A DNA stretch of 64,000 nt from NCBI GenBank assembly GCA_900095835.1, contig LT608321.1:896489-960488 (forward strand), read 5' to 3'. Below the pieces are notes generated by a model. The model worked only from the letters and a program-made list of their open reading frames with translations. It had not been told where the DNA came from and made no database searches. Positions 62,106-64,000 of this stretch are shown here, piece by piece (positions within the stretch are counted from its first letter, which is position 1; the number at the start of each line of letters is the position of its first letter). The translations under genes were made by a program, and so were the position numbers. The DNA is from Ihuprevotella massiliensis. GTDB taxonomy: Bacteria; Bacteroidota; Bacteroidia; Bacteroidales; Bacteroidaceae.

Positions 62106-62285
62106 CGTCGCCCTTACACTTGAGCAAATGGAAACTTTGCAAAAGCTGGTGGCACTTCCTTTTCTATGCATTTTGAATCCTCCGAAAGTGCATGATAAAA
62201 ATAAAAAGCGCAAATACTTGATGGAGGCTGCAGTCAATATCGTATCTCCATCAAACATCCTTATAAATCAAATGCTATATCCGAA

Positions 62286-62431
62286 TTATTGCTGTCCGGT
62301 AAAATATGTACTTTTGCTCATGTTACTAGTGTTTTTTTCCAACAAGCAAAGTAACAAAAGAGGCTGAAATCCTGCAAGAGGGTTTCAGTCTTATTTTTAT
62401 CATCAGAAAAACTTTTACCGGACAGCAATAA
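62286..62431. mobile_element. 146-bp element with 19-bp perfect terminal inverted repeats
   Basis: TTATTGCTGTCCGGTAAAA at 62286-62304 and its exact reverse complement at 62413-62431. Between them lie a TACTTTTG promoter-like box and a small hairpin (CTGAAA..TTTCAG), but no open frame. GCTGTCCGGTAAAA-type ends look like insertion-sequence termini, so this is probably a non-autonomous derivative (MITE) of an IS not present in the window. No clear target duplication is visible. Confidence 0.75.
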
Positions 62432-62511
62432 ACTGGAACATACTCCCATCGTCTATATCAATTTGACGACTGGTACATCAAATAATCAACGTAATTTTTC
62501 ATCACAAAAAT

Positions 62512-62551
62512 CCCCTCCCTTTTCTTAGGCTAGCCTAACAAAAGGGAGGGG
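62512..62551 (-). terminator. 40-bp near-perfect palindrome, terminator of the fimbrillin gene
   Basis: CCCCTCCCTTTT..TTAGGCTAGCCTAA..AAAAGGGAGGGG with a single C-C mismatch. On the minus strand it is followed by ATTTTTG. The whole stem is symmetric around GGCTAGCC, unusual for a simple terminator. It lies ~170 bases downstream of the fimbrillin stop codon. Confidence 0.75.
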
Positions 62552-62720
62552 GAATAGAGAAACTTACACACTTTTTCGGACAATATCCTACCATCTAGTC
62601 TGGATAGGCTTGCTCGTGTAAGTGCCATTTCGTGGAGTGAAGGCAAAGTTCGGGCGTTCGTGCGCCCTCGCTTGGCATGTGGTATTGCGAGTCTAGTGTA
62701 AGCTAAGTGTGCGAATTTTA

Positions 62721-64000
62721 TTAGAATTCAATTTCGTAGGAGTGAACTGCCCATGGGAGAATGTCAACATTTACTGACATCCAAGTGTCCTTAATTGAGA
62801 GGTGATCCTGAGGATTTATAGGGGGATCCGTTGGTTCATAAGGATTGTTATTGGGACGTGGGTCAGGATTAATGGGGTTGTTATTGATGGGGTTGTCGGG
62901 ATCGTTAGGGTCAGCAATATTTGGATTGTGAGGGTCTAGTGTTGGGACGAGTGGATTCCAGTTAGCACCAACCTTAGTAATACCCTTGATTTGAACATGG
63001 TAGACATTGTTGCGTATAACAGGTGAATTAACTACCTTATTAGTAGCAAGATTATCAGGGTTAATCCATGCGAAATAGAGAACCTTACGAGCCTTGTAGA
63101 GTTGAGCAGTTTGACCAGCGACGCCCTTCTTAGCAGTATTGCGAACTGTAGCTTGATCTGCATAGAAAACACCATTTGCACCAAGGTATAAGTCCGCATT
63201 TGCAGGAAGAGTCGCACCATCAACTACAGAACCATCAGCCTGAACGACATATTTAGGAGTCAAGAAGCCACGAACAAGGATGTAAGCAGTGTTGCCCTTG
63301 CGGTATTTGCTTTGCGCACGATCTGTGTTATAATAGTGACTAGTAGGAAGAATAAATTCTCCCTTGAGACCTTCATTAAGATCATTAGTAACATTCGTGA
63401 GTTCGTCAGCTGCGTTAGCATTGAATACAGTACGAGTAGGCACTGTAATACCCTTCACCTTAGCAGAAGCACCAGCAGTATTTTTCCAAAGACCAGAGTA
63501 GTCGTAATGACTACCTACATCTTGATAGCTTGCTTGGAAATTCTCGGTCCAGTAGTCGTCGTTTGAAGGAACTTTATCGTAAGCAGGCGAACGAAAACGA
63601 TTAGCATAATTGTCGAAGTAGATCTTGTTTTCACCTTGAGCTACTACATAAGTCAAATTAGAAACCTTAATAGCAGAAGCTTCTATATTGCCATTATTGG
63701 GGTTAACACCCTTAAAATCAAATGAAGTAGCAGCAGTAGTCACAAGCACACGAGCAACAGCGCGTCTTACAGACAATTCTGGGCGATTCTTATAACCAGA
63801 TACAGCTTCTGTAGCAGAAACATTGTCATCAATAATAGGATCAACCCCATCACCTGTCATCAAGATAACATCCTTACCATCCTCAACCTTAGCAATTTCA
63901 CCAGCACGGGTTTTGTCACCTGTAGTGTATTCCTCTGTTAAAGTTGCACTAGTAGAAAATTGCATTAATGAAGAATTGTAAAAATCATCAAAGACCTCGA
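62721..64000 (-). CDS. Mfa1/FimA-type fimbrillin, N terminus beyond the window
   Basis: At least 426 residues. The frame is open from 64000 to the stop at 62721 (no stop upstream of the ATG at 63965), so the signal and lipobox region is outside. It is a major fimbrial subunit of the Bacteroidales type V pilus family: beta-rich N-terminal domain (VRRAVARVLVTTAATSFDF), C-terminal domain with the HVQIKGITKVGANWNPLVP segment, a Pro/Asn/Asp-rich linker of ~45 residues, then the last strand SVNVDILPWAVHSYEIEF typical of the Fimbrillin_C end. Subunits are exported as lipoproteins and assembled after protease cleavage. Neighbouring minor subunits would lie to the right, outside the window. Confidence 0.9.
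   Translation of the reverse strand, partial: EVFDDFYNSSLMQFSTSATLTEEYTTGDKTRAGEIAKVEDGKDVILMTGDGVDPIIDDNVSATEAVSGYKNRPELSVRRAVARVLVTTAATSFDFKGVNPNNGNIEASAIKVSNLTYVVAQGENKIYFDNYANRFRSPAYDKVPSNDDYWTENFQASYQDVGSHYDYSGLWKNTAGASAKVKGITVPTRTVFNANAADELTNVTNDLNEGLKGEFILPTSHYYNTDRAQSKYRKGNTAYILVRGFLTPKYVVQADGSVVDGATLPANADLYLGANGVFYADQATVRNTAKKGVAGQTAQLYKARKVLYFAWINPDNLATNKVVNSPVIRNNVYHVQIKGITKVGANWNPLVPTLDPHNPNIADPNDPDNPINNNPINPDPRPNNNPYEPTDPPINPQDHLSIKDTWMSVNVDILPWAVHSYEIEF

Noticed and set aside
62105-62367. 161-codon plus-strand open frame after the BtuB-like gene
   Set aside because: It starts inside the receptor gene in another frame, crosses its terminator and the 146-bp element, and has no coding features.
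1-64000. tRNA or rRNA genes
   Set aside because: No tRNA-like T-loop/acceptor patterns or rRNA segments were recognised by eye; a covariance search would be needed to exclude an overlooked tRNA.

Overview
This window comes from a Gram-negative Bacteroidota genome, most likely order Bacteroidales and close to Prevotellaceae. That rests on a TonB/PnuT/thiamine-pyrophosphokinase operon behind a TPP riboswitch, a lipidated TamA (TamL), an RprX/RprY two-component pair, a DUF5606 protein, an Mfa1/FimA-type fimbrillin, GH84 and M60 secreted enzymes, and promoters of the Bacteroides type (TTTG, about 20 bases, TAnnTTTG). No rRNA, tRNA, CRISPR array or prophage was recognised. The species is not determinable from sequence alone.

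Layout. 1-10 kb: 3' part of pfp, a GH25 lysozyme, a repeat-filled gap, a C69 dipeptidase, a RelA-type (p)ppGpp synthetase that lacks most of its hydrolase domain, and ppdK. 10.6-14.6 kb (minus): thiamine uptake and activation operon (TPP riboswitch, TonB receptor, PnuT, ThiN). 14.9-22.7 kb (plus): HhH protein, rprX-rprY, M60 metallopeptidase. 22.9-34.3 kb (minus): glutamine synthetase, mfd, ppiD, a YycJ-like metallo-hydrolase carrying an in-frame repeat array, tamL. 34.4-48.5 kb (mostly plus): RNA methyltransferase, glycosyltransferases, htpG, a DUF1460 protein, mnmE, a low-GC orphan, mutT, mtaB, an RsmI-like methyltransferase, crcB. 48.6-52.6 kb: two tandem surface-sugar acyltransferases. 53-62 kb: DUF5606, GH84, pepT, a small membrane protein, a DUF4369 lipoprotein, a CNNM/CBS protein and a BtuB-like TonB receptor. 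62.7-64 kb: a fimbrillin cut by the window end.

Most genes are housekeeping or envelope functions. The unusual content is in the spaces between them, where at least four dispersed repeat families occur: (i) a 21-bp tandem repeat whose translation is N-V-G-D-F-x-x, found at four loci and once inside a gene in frame; (ii) a 201-bp MITE-like element with terminal inverted repeats, two full copies and three degenerate ones; (iii) heptanucleotide TCTAANN arrays running up to, and in one case through, the start codons of mnmE, the rsmI-like gene and crcB; (iv) a 146-bp element with 19-bp perfect inverted ends. There are also an 82-bp tandem repeat and a CAAA microsatellite at 2.4-2.8 kb. Family (i), with its insertion into a protein-coding gene, is the strongest candidate for something undescribed.
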